NCBI GenBank assembly: GCA_027366525.1
Contig: DAHXKG010000013.1
Span: 294-45,666 of the forward strand
Length of the DNA stretch: 45,373 nucleotides
Direction of reading: 5' to 3'
DNA from: a candidate division FCPU426 bacterium
GTDB taxonomy: Bacteria > Oederibacteriota > Muellerivitia > Muellerivitales > DAHXKG01
The position numbers were made by a program, and so were the translations under genes. Below the pieces are notes generated by a model that made no database searches, had not been told where the DNA came from, and saw only the letters and a list, made by a program, of their open reading frames with translations. Each line of letters starts with the position of its first letter. Position 1 is the first letter of the stretch. Shown one piece after another: positions 16,494 to 23,977 of the stretch.

Positions 16494-17045
16494 ATGAGAG
16501 CCACAAACAAAGTTGGGTTACTCGAAGTCAGAAAAGACACATTTATATCCTTTCGTTCAATAGGGAATGGGCCTTCTTTGGTTATCCTCAATGATTTTTT
16601 TAGTGTAGAGGGAGATTGGGTGGATCGAACAAAAAAATTTCAACCAAAATTCACTGTAATAAGTTTTGATTTTAGGAACCAAGGTAAATCTTCTAATTGC
16701 AGTTCTGTTATCTATGAGGATTACTTGGATGATCTGTTAAAACTTATGAATCACTTAAAAATAAAGGAAACATGCTTTCTGGGTATTTCTTCCTCGACAA
16801 AAATCCGTCTCGATTTCTATAGAAAATTTGAATCCAGGGTTAGATCAATGATTCTATGCAGTCCAGTATTTGATATTTTTGGAATGGTCAAATGGGCTTA
16901 TCTTCTTAGGAGTTTTAACCAAAAATTCAAATCAATCGAAAGTATTTTCGATTTTCTTTACTCCTGTATTTCTCTAGCCAATTTATTAAACAATCGAACA
17001 TACAAAGTATTTTATTTCAATTTGTCCTTTGTTGAATTCAAATAA
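16494..17045 (+). CDS. alpha/beta hydrolase, C-terminally truncated
   Basis: The N-terminal part is a recognisable alpha/beta-hydrolase fold: FRSIGNGPSLVILND (strand and oxyanion region), FTVISFDFRNQGKS (the usual D.RG.G.S loop), the elbow FLGISSSTK (GxSxS in place of GxSxG) and VRSMILCSPVF. The 183-residue protein ends before the lid and the catalytic Asp and His found in ~260-residue relatives. The last ~14 codons, from about 17004, are encoded by the right copy of the 77-base direct repeat, so the gene was cut when the repeat junction formed. It follows the DJ-1 gene by 6 bases in one operon. It may be a non-functional stump or a new short protein. Confidence 0.65.
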   Translation: MRATNKVGLLEVRKDTFISFRSIGNGPSLVILNDFFSVEGDWVDRTKKFQPKFTVISFDFRNQGKSSNCSSVIYEDYLDDLLKLMNHLKIKETCFLGISSSTKIRLDFYRKFESRVRSMILCSPVFDIFGMVKWAYLLRSFNQKFKSIESIFDFLYSCISLANLLNNRTYKVFYFNLSFVEFK

Positions 17046-17080
17046 AATTTTTGTTTTTAAAAAATGCAACAATTTAATAT
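17004..17080 (+). repeat. 77-base direct repeat, right copy
   Basis: This is a near-identical copy of 13740-13816. It begins inside the 3' end of the hydrolase frame and supplies its stop codon. The downstream flank differs from that of the left copy. Confidence 0.9.
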
Positions 17081-17655
17081 TCAACTGATGGAATTTTTTA
17101 TTTTAAAAACAAGTAGCTGTCTGTTGAACTTATTGAATAGGCCTATGAAAAGTTTGTGGTATACCTTTATAAAAATCTATTTTCAAATTAAATCTTGAGC
17201 TTATAGGCACCAATTGACTAAAAGATATTTAATAAAAAATGATTTTCGATTAAGCCTACCTAATGATACTTTTTTTGAAGTTAGATAAAAACACTTCTAT
17301 TGCCGTATTATTCTTTAAATTAATTTAAATCACTTCTGAATACTCCGGATAATCAGATCTTAAAACTTGTTCTATAACAGAATTCACATTTCAATACACT
17401 AATTTATTGGGTGCGTATTCGTCTATTCGTCTTTGGCCCTTCAATGAAATTCAAAATCGCTAGAGTGGATTACTTCCTATTTTGAATAAGTTAAAAAATC
17501 CTTCCACCATGATTTTAAAGCACCAAGATGCAATCATCTTATCCGAGCAAACAGTTCATCTTTGAAGCAACAAATCGTTATATGGATAATCAAAAAATTG
17601 TTTTTAAGGTTTTGAATTCAATCAATTTCTAAATATTTTAACTAAAAAAAATTAT
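17081..17655. other. 575-base gap with a probable gene remnant
   Basis: There is no intact gene. On the minus strand one frame between about 17265 and 17455 reads KGQRRIDEYAPNKLVY, then NVNSVIEQVLRSDYPEYSEV, then NNTAIEVFLSNFKK, broken only by TGA and TAA. The composition is protein-like, but I cannot assign a family. Confidence 0.35.
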
Positions 17656-17730
17656 TGGTAGCCCCACGGGGAATCGAACCCCGATTTAATGGCTGAGAAC
17701 CATCCGTCCTAACCGTTAGACGATAGGGCC
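17656..17730 (-). tRNA. tRNA-Glu, anticodon CTC
   Basis: The 75-base cloverleaf reads from 17730 to 17656 and includes an encoded 3' CCA. Acceptor GGCCCTA pairs with TGGGGCT (two G-T wobbles); the D arm is GTCTAACGGTTAGGAC, as in bacterial tRNA-Glu. The anticodon stem is GATGG/CCATT with loop TTCTCAG (anticodon CTC, reads GAG), and the T arm is CGGGG-TTCGATT-CCCCG. It stands alone, downstream of the repeat-bracketed island. Confidence 0.95.
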
Positions 17731-18086
17731 AATACGCAGATCTGTTAATCCCACTTTGAATTTTATCAGTTTTACTTCTCGAGACTTCAGATTTCCTCAA
17801 TGCTTAGCTTCTTGAACTTCAGCATCAAACTTGGTATTCTGGATTGTAAAATTCATTTTATTTTTATATAGTATCAAAGAAATACTTCACACAGCAAATG
17901 AAAAAATTCAAATCTATAATCCATTTGTGAATCGACCATTAATTATTGATAAAGTAGGAGCTGTGAATAAAATTAAGTGCCCTGTTAATTTCACTAAAAT
18001 GAATCTTCCTAATTTTTATGCATTAAAAATAATCAATCATTTAATTTTTTTTCAAAATTCTTGCGACCCATCAGAAGGAATTAATC
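17731..18086. other. 356-base gap upstream of GT4 gene
   Basis: It should contain promoters for the tRNA gene (leftward) and the glycosyltransferase (rightward). A TTTTTATATAGTAT stretch near 17862 could be a -10 region. No gene is seen. Confidence 0.3.
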
Positions 18087-19247
18087 ATGAATGTTCTCCG
18101 ATGTGTTTCTAGTTTAGCCGAATCAACTGGTGGACCTGCTGTCACAATTCCAACTCTTACTTCCTATTTATCTCAAGAAGGTATTCGTAATCACTTAATC
18201 TGTTTAGATAATTCATATCCTATGGCTGAAACTAAATCGTTTGCATCTTTAACCACGATAAATAAAGCAGAAGTAAATTTCTTTAATCCCTTATGGGTAA
18301 AACGTTTTTATTTAAACCTCGAAAACATTTGTAAATCTAAAAAAATTGATGTGATTCATAACCATGGATTATGGTTGGGAATCAATCATCAAGCTGCTTT
18401 GTTATCATCTAGACTAAAAATTCCCATGGTGACCACTCCCCATGGAATGCTAACAAGTTGGGCATTTAATCATAACCGGTGGAAAAAACAAATTGCTTGG
18501 TTTCTCTACCAAAGACGTGATCTTTTAAAATCTGCCGTAATTCATACGACCTCGGTCAGTGAATCAGAAGATATCCAAAAATTTGGATATCTTGGATCCA
18601 TTGCCATGATACCCCATGGACTTGAACCTTCACCTATTACCGCTACACACCTAACGAATAAAAAAATTCGAGTGGCTCTTTTTCTGTCACGAATTAATCC
18701 CAAAAAGGGATTAATTCATCTCGTTGAAGCATGGGCTAAACTACACCCTAATCAATGGGAACTTTGGATTGCTGGTTTTGATGAATCTGGATATCAAAAA
18801 AAAATTGAAGAATTGGTTAAGACCCTTCAGATAGCACCGTCAATTTTTTTTAAAGGTCCTGTTTTTGGAAATCAAAAATGGACCTTGTATAAACAAGCCG
18901 ATCTTTTCATACTTCCCACGTTTAGTGAAAATTTTGGATTTGCTATTGCTGAAGCACTTTCCAGCGGGCTGCCTGTTATTACTACACATGGAACTCCATG
19001 GAGTGAACTTCTTGAAAAAAAATGTGGTTGGTGGATTCCTATAGGTACTGAACCTCTCATCATTGCATTAAAAGAAGCGATCCAACTTGCCCCCGAACAG
19101 CGACGAACTATGGGGCAAGAAGGTCAACGACTTATTCATGAAAAATACAGTTGGAAAAGTGCTGCTAAACACATGAAACAATTATATGAATGGATTCTAA
19201 ATCCTGAAAGTTCTCCTTCTTTTATTTCCAAAAAATCTAAATCATGA
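18087..19247 (+). CDS. GT4-family glycosyltransferase
   Basis: This retaining GT-B glycosyltransferase probably adds a sugar to a lipid-linked glycan at the cytoplasmic membrane face. The N-terminal domain shows LAESTGGPAVTIPTL and VIHNHGLWLG, and TPHGML follows. The C-terminal Rossmann domain begins at VALFLSRINPKKG, a typical nucleotide-binding start. The ExxxxxxxE motif region is PTFSENFGFAIAEALSSGLPVITTHGTPW. Length 386 is normal. AAGGA sits 7 bases before the ATG. It is the first gene of the polysaccharide locus; the next gene is on the opposite strand. Donor and acceptor are unknown. Confidence 0.9.
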   Translation: MNVLRCVSSLAESTGGPAVTIPTLTSYLSQEGIRNHLICLDNSYPMAETKSFASLTTINKAEVNFFNPLWVKRFYLNLENICKSKKIDVIHNHGLWLGINHQAALLSSRLKIPMVTTPHGMLTSWAFNHNRWKKQIAWFLYQRRDLLKSAVIHTTSVSESEDIQKFGYLGSIAMIPHGLEPSPITATHLTNKKIRVALFLSRINPKKGLIHLVEAWAKLHPNQWELWIAGFDESGYQKKIEELVKTLQIAPSIFFKGPVFGNQKWTLYKQADLFILPTFSENFGFAIAEALSSGLPVITTHGTPWSELLEKKCGWWIPIGTEPLIIALKEAIQLAPEQRRTMGQEGQRLIHEKYSWKSAAKHMKQLYEWILNPESSPSFISKKSKS

Positions 19248-19303
19248 TTTAATTTAAACAATATTTCAAAACCTTATCTTTCAAATAAAATGAGCGACCC
19301 AGC

Positions 19304-19873
19304 TCAGTGTTTTTCTATACCCCAATAACTTAAGATTACTCGTCCAAAACTGCCCCACAACTTGAGCATTTCCAACCAAAAAATTCCAGTTTTAAAAAAA
19401 TTTCTAGGTGGTGAATCCGATTCAAGACCATAAACATGGATATTGGATCTCCACAGATAGTAATGTAAAAGAAGGAGCGCTCGTGGCAAATGATACCATG
19501 ACGTTACCAAATCAATGGATCGGATGGGTAATGTTTTAATCAATGCAACGCTAAATCTTGCATTTTCATCTGTGGTTTTAGCATGTGGCTCTAAAATAAT
19601 TATTGCATGACCGGGTTTTCCATTTTGTTGGAACTTATGATGCAAGGCATTCCAAGTAAGGCCTGAAGCCAACCAATAGGGTACCGAGTGCTGTTGACTC
19701 CAATGAATAGCAAAAGGAACACGTGATTCACCACCACTAAAGACAAGTACTAAAGTTGGATTCGAAATACCTTGATTACGCTCTGTAATAACATGAGCGT
19801 AATAAGCTAATTGTATTATTAAACCTAATCCTAGGATAAGAATTATTTTTAAAATATATTTGGGCTTGATCAA
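19304..19873 (-). CDS. YdcF/SanA/ElyC-like DUF218 membrane-anchored protein
   Basis: A single N-terminal membrane segment (residues ~7-25) anchors a DUF218 domain on the outer side of the membrane. Domain signatures are LVLVFSGGESR, YWLASGLT, the acidic EPHAKTTDENA block and DLVTSWYHLPRALLLL, matching the family's T-EN-A and VTS-YH-PRA motifs. Relatives include E. coli ElyC and SanA, linked to envelope polysaccharide and peptidoglycan lipid-carrier metabolism, with unclear biochemistry. It is 63 bases downstream of the LysM gene on the same strand and probably co-transcribed. That neighbourhood supports an envelope role. Confidence 0.82.
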   Translation of the reverse strand: MIKPKYILKIILILGLGLIIQLAYYAHVITERNQGISNPTLVLVFSGGESRVPFAIHWSQQHSVPYWLASGLTWNALHHKFQQNGKPGHAIIILEPHAKTTDENARFSVALIKTLPIRSIDLVTSWYHLPRALLLLHYYLWRSNIHVYGLESDSPPRNFFKTGIFWLEMLKLWGSFGRVILSYWGIEKH

Positions 19874-19936
19874 ATTTCATAATCCCTGCTTAATAAATTA
19901 GAAAATACACTATTTAAGCTTATTGAAATTTAGCAC

Positions 19937-20908
19937 TTATGGTGCTATGGGATAATCTGATCTATAATTTGGATGCGCCTTTTTCCATTGGTCATATTGA
20001 TAATGCGTCACGTTTTTTCCACGCCATTGAATATATTGAATCGTCCACGCTTCTAAGCGCGCTCTTTCAATCGCACTCCAGCTAACGTCTCGTGGGATAA
20101 CTAAGCGAGTACCAGGTTGCATGATTAAAGGAGCTGATAGATTCTTAAAATTTGCATCGACAATCAAAGGATAGAGCGCCGGATCTCCGTATACTTTTTT
20201 GGCAATTTCCCAAAGTGATTCTGCCTTAAATATGTAATGCATTGTTTTTCTATCATATGCTCGTTTTTCTTGCTCAGACAATGTTCTTGGATGAATCTTA
20301 GGCGTATAAAGCGAACGATAAACTACTTTTCTGGCCCATGGAAATAATTTCGCTGGCACAAACGAATGTACAAAGAAAGTTAATCCAAAACGTAAAGTAA
20401 TGGCTTGGAGTGGTTGTTTCATCGGGGTATAAAAATTATAAAGCATCCCCATATCTAAAGCCCAATGCGGGGTTAGCATATACCAAGTTCCTGCTCCAAT
20501 CATTGCGTGGTAATGTCCACCCCACGTCGGAAGTTTTAAATGTAAAAAGGGATTAAACCCAATACCGCCAATAAAATAAGGTGTCCATATACGATGTTTA
20601 AATGGCATAATACGTCCCATTAAATCAATAGAGCCTTCATATAGTATAGGAGGACCGCTGACTGGACCAAAATAATTATCCATACCCCAATCCAACCCTA
20701 GTGAAATATATTTAATAGGTGCAATTTCAGCTCTTGCATAGGTTCCTAAGGCATTATTTGAAAATTCCAGCGGACTTGGAACAGATAGGTGTCGGGAATA
20801 CTGGCCTTCAAGTGTAAAGAAATAATTTGGCTGATCTGCCGACCACCCTAATTTGGTAATGATGAATGTCCCTATAAAAAATACTAAAATCCAAGTCCAT
20901 TTTTTCAT
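19937..20908 (-). CDS. outer-membrane beta-barrel protein with C-terminal LysM domain
   Basis: Residues 1-23 form a signal peptide (basic start, hydrophobic core, cleavage near GWSA). Residues ~27-180 alternate hydrophobic and polar positions with many Gly and aromatics, and strands such as YFIGGIGFNPFLHL and ITLRFGLTFFVHSF, as in small OmpA/OmpW-like barrels. A linker leads to a LysM domain at about 224-273 (HYIFKAESLWEIAKKVYGD ... PGTRLVIP), which binds glycan strands such as peptidoglycan. It may tether the outer membrane to the wall or sit at the polysaccharide exit site. I do not recognise the exact family. Confidence 0.75.
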   Translation of the reverse strand: MKKWTWILVFFIGTFIITKLGWSADQPNYFFTLEGQYSRHLSVPSPLEFSNNALGTYARAEIAPIKYISLGLDWGMDNYFGPVSGPPILYEGSIDLMGRIMPFKHRIWTPYFIGGIGFNPFLHLKLPTWGGHYHAMIGAGTWYMLTPHWALDMGMLYNFYTPMKQPLQAITLRFGLTFFVHSFVPAKLFPWARKVVYRSLYTPKIHPRTLSEQEKRAYDRKTMHYIFKAESLWEIAKKVYGDPALYPLIVDANFKNLSAPLIMQPGTRLVIPRDVSWSAIERARLEAWTIQYIQWRGKNVTHYQYDQWKKAHPNYRSDYPIAP

Positions 20909-21530
20909 TAAACATGCTCTCTTTCTAATTTTAAAGTTTCCAAACTAAGTATCATCGGCAAACTAAAAAACATAGTTTAGCGATTATACTTAAAATCGTT
21001 ATTTCAATTCAACTATAAATAATCATGACACTATCTTATTATTTGTTATTAAAATTATATATAAATTCATCAAGTCGATTTCCCAGTATCCTCAAATTTT
21101 TGAACATATTTTGAATGTGTATAATTAATACATTTCATCTTGACATTAGAAAACACTTTTTTAAAAACATTTGTATTTTGAGATTATTTTCCATACTTGC
21201 CCTGTTTTTGGCGGGAAAATAAACTGTCTTCACTATGCATTTAGATTATAAAATCAATTGAAAATCATATTTGCAATTCTAATTCACTAGCTATAAGTTT
21301 GGTAATTAACAATTCAAATTTTTAAATGCCAACCACCTATTAGTCTTCCTTCCCATAAATATTTTTTGTCAAACATATTTTAAGTAAATTCTGTTGCATA
21401 CTTAAATACTTTGCAATTTTAATAATTGAAATCCCCAAAAAAAACAGGTATCCTAAGCACGTTTTGTTGACAATTTGAACATTTAGCTAAAATCTGAACC
21501 GAACTATTTTAAATTAATGAAAGATGCCTT
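20909..21530. other. 622-base divergent promoter region
   Basis: It lies between the leftward LysM gene and the rightward export operon, and is very AT-rich. Apart from the promoter noted at 21467-21493 I see no gene and no clear operator. Confidence 0.4.
21467..21493 (+). promoter_or_regulatory. possible promoter of the export operon
   Basis: TTGACA at 21467-21472 and TAAAAT at 21488-21493, with a 15-base spacer that is shorter than ideal. It is placed 37 bases ahead of the first codon of the export gene. Confidence 0.35.
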
Positions 21531-22268
21531 TTGCAGCACACTTTAAATTCATTGAAACATTTTTTCAGGATCCGAATTTGGTTTCTTCTAGTGGCCGAAG
21601 GAGTAATCCTTTTTGGAATTCCATGGATGGTGCTAGCTCACGCCAAATCATTCAAATACCCACCGCTTTTAATTGGCCCAGGTGATTTACTCAAAATTAC
21701 TGTTTATAATCATTCATCCAACTATGTTTCCAATACCTCCAAAGCCTTTTTATCCGCCTCCAGTCCGATTCCAACACATTATTTAGTTGATTATAATGGA
21801 AAAATTTTTTTCCCGTTTATTGGTTCGGTGAAAATTTCCGGCCTATCCCAAATCCAAGCCAGTCTTTTTCTAATGAAAAAACTTTCACCTTTTCTCAAAT
21901 TTCCTCAAGTAACCGTACTGATCGAAAAATCCAATAGCTACAATATTGCCGTCCTAGGAGATGTAACACACCCTGGGCAATACATGATTCGAGGACAACC
22001 AACACTTTTATCCATGCTTGCCGAAGCGGGAGGACCAGCCCCCACTGCGAACCTTGGAAATGCAGTTTTAATTCATGGAACCCATAAAACTCTCATTAAC
22101 CTTAATTTATATTTAAACGATACCCATTATCTCGGTAAACAACCCGAAGTGTACCCGGGTGATATTCTCTTCATCCCTAAAAGTCCATGGCCCTCGTTAA
22201 CAACCCTTGCCATCCTAGCAAGCGTTCTTTCAAGCGCTTCTATTATTTATGCCACACTTCATCACTAA
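21531..22268 (+). CDS. polysaccharide export protein (Wza-like, Poly_export and SLBB domains)
   Basis: This is a periplasmic/outer-membrane component of capsular or exopolysaccharide export. It has an N-terminal hydrophobic segment (~15-38), then a Poly_export domain: LLIGPGDLLKITVYNH, HYLVDYNGKIFFPFIGSVKISGLS and a VTVLIEKSNSYNIAVLGDV strand. An SLBB-like domain follows, with HPGQYMIRGQPTLLSMLAEAGG and the closing VYPGDILFIPKS. A C-terminal hydrophobic helix (~222-242) ends the 245-residue protein, resembling the short members rather than full-length Wza. No lipobox Cys is seen. No ATG fits; TTG at 21531 is the first plausible start and has only a weak RBS. It heads an operon with the Wzc-like and WecA-like genes. 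Confidence 0.85.
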   Translation: MQHTLNSLKHFFRIRIWFLLVAEGVILFGIPWMVLAHAKSFKYPPLLIGPGDLLKITVYNHSSNYVSNTSKAFLSASSPIPTHYLVDYNGKIFFPFIGSVKISGLSQIQASLFLMKKLSPFLKFPQVTVLIEKSNSYNIAVLGDVTHPGQYMIRGQPTLLSMLAEAGGPAPTANLGNAVLIHGTHKTLINLNLYLNDTHYLGKQPEVYPGDILFIPKSPWPSLTTLAILASVLSSASIIYATLHH

Positions 22269-22309
22269 GCCATCCTGCATTATATGATTAAATCTTATTG
22301 GGAGAAATT

Positions 22310-23950
22310 ATGGATACTTCAGTACTAGAAGAACAGCCCTCTGATCTTAGCTTAAAAGAACTCCTACAAATTTTTTGGCACCATATTAAACTCATTATCT
22401 TAGTGACTTTGCTTTTTTTGGGACTTGCAATTATTTATGCTTTGCATTGTCCCCCGGTTTACGAAGCTCGTGCAACTATTAAAATACCTCCGTCTGGTAG
22501 ATCCATGCAAAATGTCCTTCAGCATCTTTCACTTTTACCCAATAGCGAAGATCCCATGCAAACCTACTTGGAATTGGCTAAATCACGATCCATTGCCAAT
22601 GCATGCATTAAAAAATTGCATTTGAATCAATGGCCGCAATTTAAAAAACTCACCTCGGCTCAATTAGAACAGTTAATTCTTAAAAATATTTCTGTCGCCT
22701 CGATTCATCATTCGAATATCCTTTCCATTCAATCCAAAGCAGCTACCCCTATAGAAGCTGCTGAGCTGGCTAATGCTTGGGTTAAAAATTTCATCCACTT
22801 GAATTTAATTTTGAACCAAAAGGGAGCTGAATCGCGTTATCAATTCATTCATCACCAGCTCCAACAAATTAAGAACAAGCTTTTAAAGGATGAAAAAATC
22901 AAAAAAAATTTTTTAAACCCATCCTATTCCGCTGAATCAGATGGACTTCTCTATCGATGGTTATTGGAACAAAATCAAGCTGCTAAAATTGCTGCACATA
23001 TTAATGAATCTGGAATTGAAGTGGTTGATCCTGCCTCTGCCCCCACCTATCCTGTTAGTCCTCATAAAGCAAGAATTGTAATCATGGGGCTTTTTTTGGG
23101 AATTTTTTTAAGTACACAATTAGCTTTTTGGCTCGATCGATTTCAGGATCGAATACGCACCGAAGAAGAATTGCGTCACCTCACGAAATTAAATTTATTA
23201 GCTCATATTCCTAATTTTCGGCATAGGAATCTGAAAATGAAAACATCCAGTCGATTTTCCAAGGACTATTTGATTGGAAATCCAAAATTTGAATTTTCTT
23301 ATTATCGAGAAAGCTTTAAAATTTTAAGAACCAATCTTACTTTTGCACAAGTTGATCATCCTCTTCAAACCATCAGTATCCTTTCTCCCAGTCCTCAAGA
23401 GGGAAAAACGCTTATAAATTCTGATTTCGCACTAAGTTTAGCGGAGACTGGAAAAAAAGTCCTTTTAGTTGATGCAGATTTACGCAACCCTTCCATTGCT
23501 GCAACCTTTGAACTCCCTATTGAATCTTACGGTGGTTTGCCGCTTTTAATTGCCGGAAAAGCTGAACTTTTAAAGTCTATTATTGATTCAAATTTTAAAA
23601 ATTTGTGGTTGTTGCCAAATCAAGTTTTCCCTCCTAATCCAGCCGAATTACTTGGATCACATGCCTTTCAGACCTTGATCCACGAAATGAAGCAACACTT
23701 TGATATTATTATTTTTGATGGTCCTCCCCTCTTGCCTGTTACCGATTCCATCTTGTTATCTAAACAATTAGATGGCGTTATTCTTTTGGCTTATTATGAT
23801 CAAACTCGTCGAGCAAATCTCAAAAAAATCTTAACTCAATTACATATGATTCATTGTCCTTTATTAGGGACTATTTTGAATGGAGTTGAAATGAATAAAA
23901 ATGAATATACTTATTACTATCCCTATAGCCGCAGAACTACTTCAGCCTAG
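22310..23950 (+). CDS. Wzc-like chain-length determinant and tyrosine autokinase
   Basis: This inner-membrane protein controls polymer length and export by tyrosine phosphorylation. The N-terminal Wzz domain has a first membrane segment (~25-45, LIILVTLLFLGLAIIYAL) and the start YEARATIKI, a helical periplasmic part, and a second membrane segment near 250-270 preceded by the Pro-rich PASAPTYPVSPHKAR. The C-terminal BY-kinase shows the Walker A variant PSPQEGKT (~358-365), Walker A' VLLVDADLRNPS (~383-394), Walker B IIIFDGPPLLP (~465-475), and a C-terminal Tyr cluster EYTYYYPYS. ATG 22310 is chosen because GGAGA lies 4 bases ahead; TTG 22298 falls in the RBS. Both halves are fused, as in proteobacterial Wzc. 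Confidence 0.92.
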   Translation: MDTSVLEEQPSDLSLKELLQIFWHHIKLIILVTLLFLGLAIIYALHCPPVYEARATIKIPPSGRSMQNVLQHLSLLPNSEDPMQTYLELAKSRSIANACIKKLHLNQWPQFKKLTSAQLEQLILKNISVASIHHSNILSIQSKAATPIEAAELANAWVKNFIHLNLILNQKGAESRYQFIHHQLQQIKNKLLKDEKIKKNFLNPSYSAESDGLLYRWLLEQNQAAKIAAHINESGIEVVDPASAPTYPVSPHKARIVIMGLFLGIFLSTQLAFWLDRFQDRIRTEEELRHLTKLNLLAHIPNFRHRNLKMKTSSRFSKDYLIGNPKFEFSYYRESFKILRTNLTFAQVDHPLQTISILSPSPQEGKTLINSDFALSLAETGKKVLLVDADLRNPSIAATFELPIESYGGLPLLIAGKAELLKSIIDSNFKNLWLLPNQVFPPNPAELLGSHAFQTLIHEMKQHFDIIIFDGPPLLPVTDSILLSKQLDGVILLAYYDQTRRANLKKILTQLHMIHCPLLGTILNGVEMNKNEYTYYYPYSRRTTSA

Positions 23951-23977
23951 TTCTTAAAAATAAAGAGGTTCGAATCC

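Noticed and set aside
13740-17080. CRISPR or phage-like repeat array
   Set aside because: Only two long copies exist, 3.2 kb apart, with no spacer periodicity and no cas or phage genes.
17656-17730. tRNA 3' end as an attachment site for the island
   Set aside because: No second copy of the T-arm/acceptor sequence is visible near the island; the bracketing repeat is unrelated to the tRNA.
17831-18112. 93-codon frame upstream of the GT4 gene
   Set aside because: It overlaps the start and RBS of the clear GT4 gene in another frame, and its translation has no recognisable motif.
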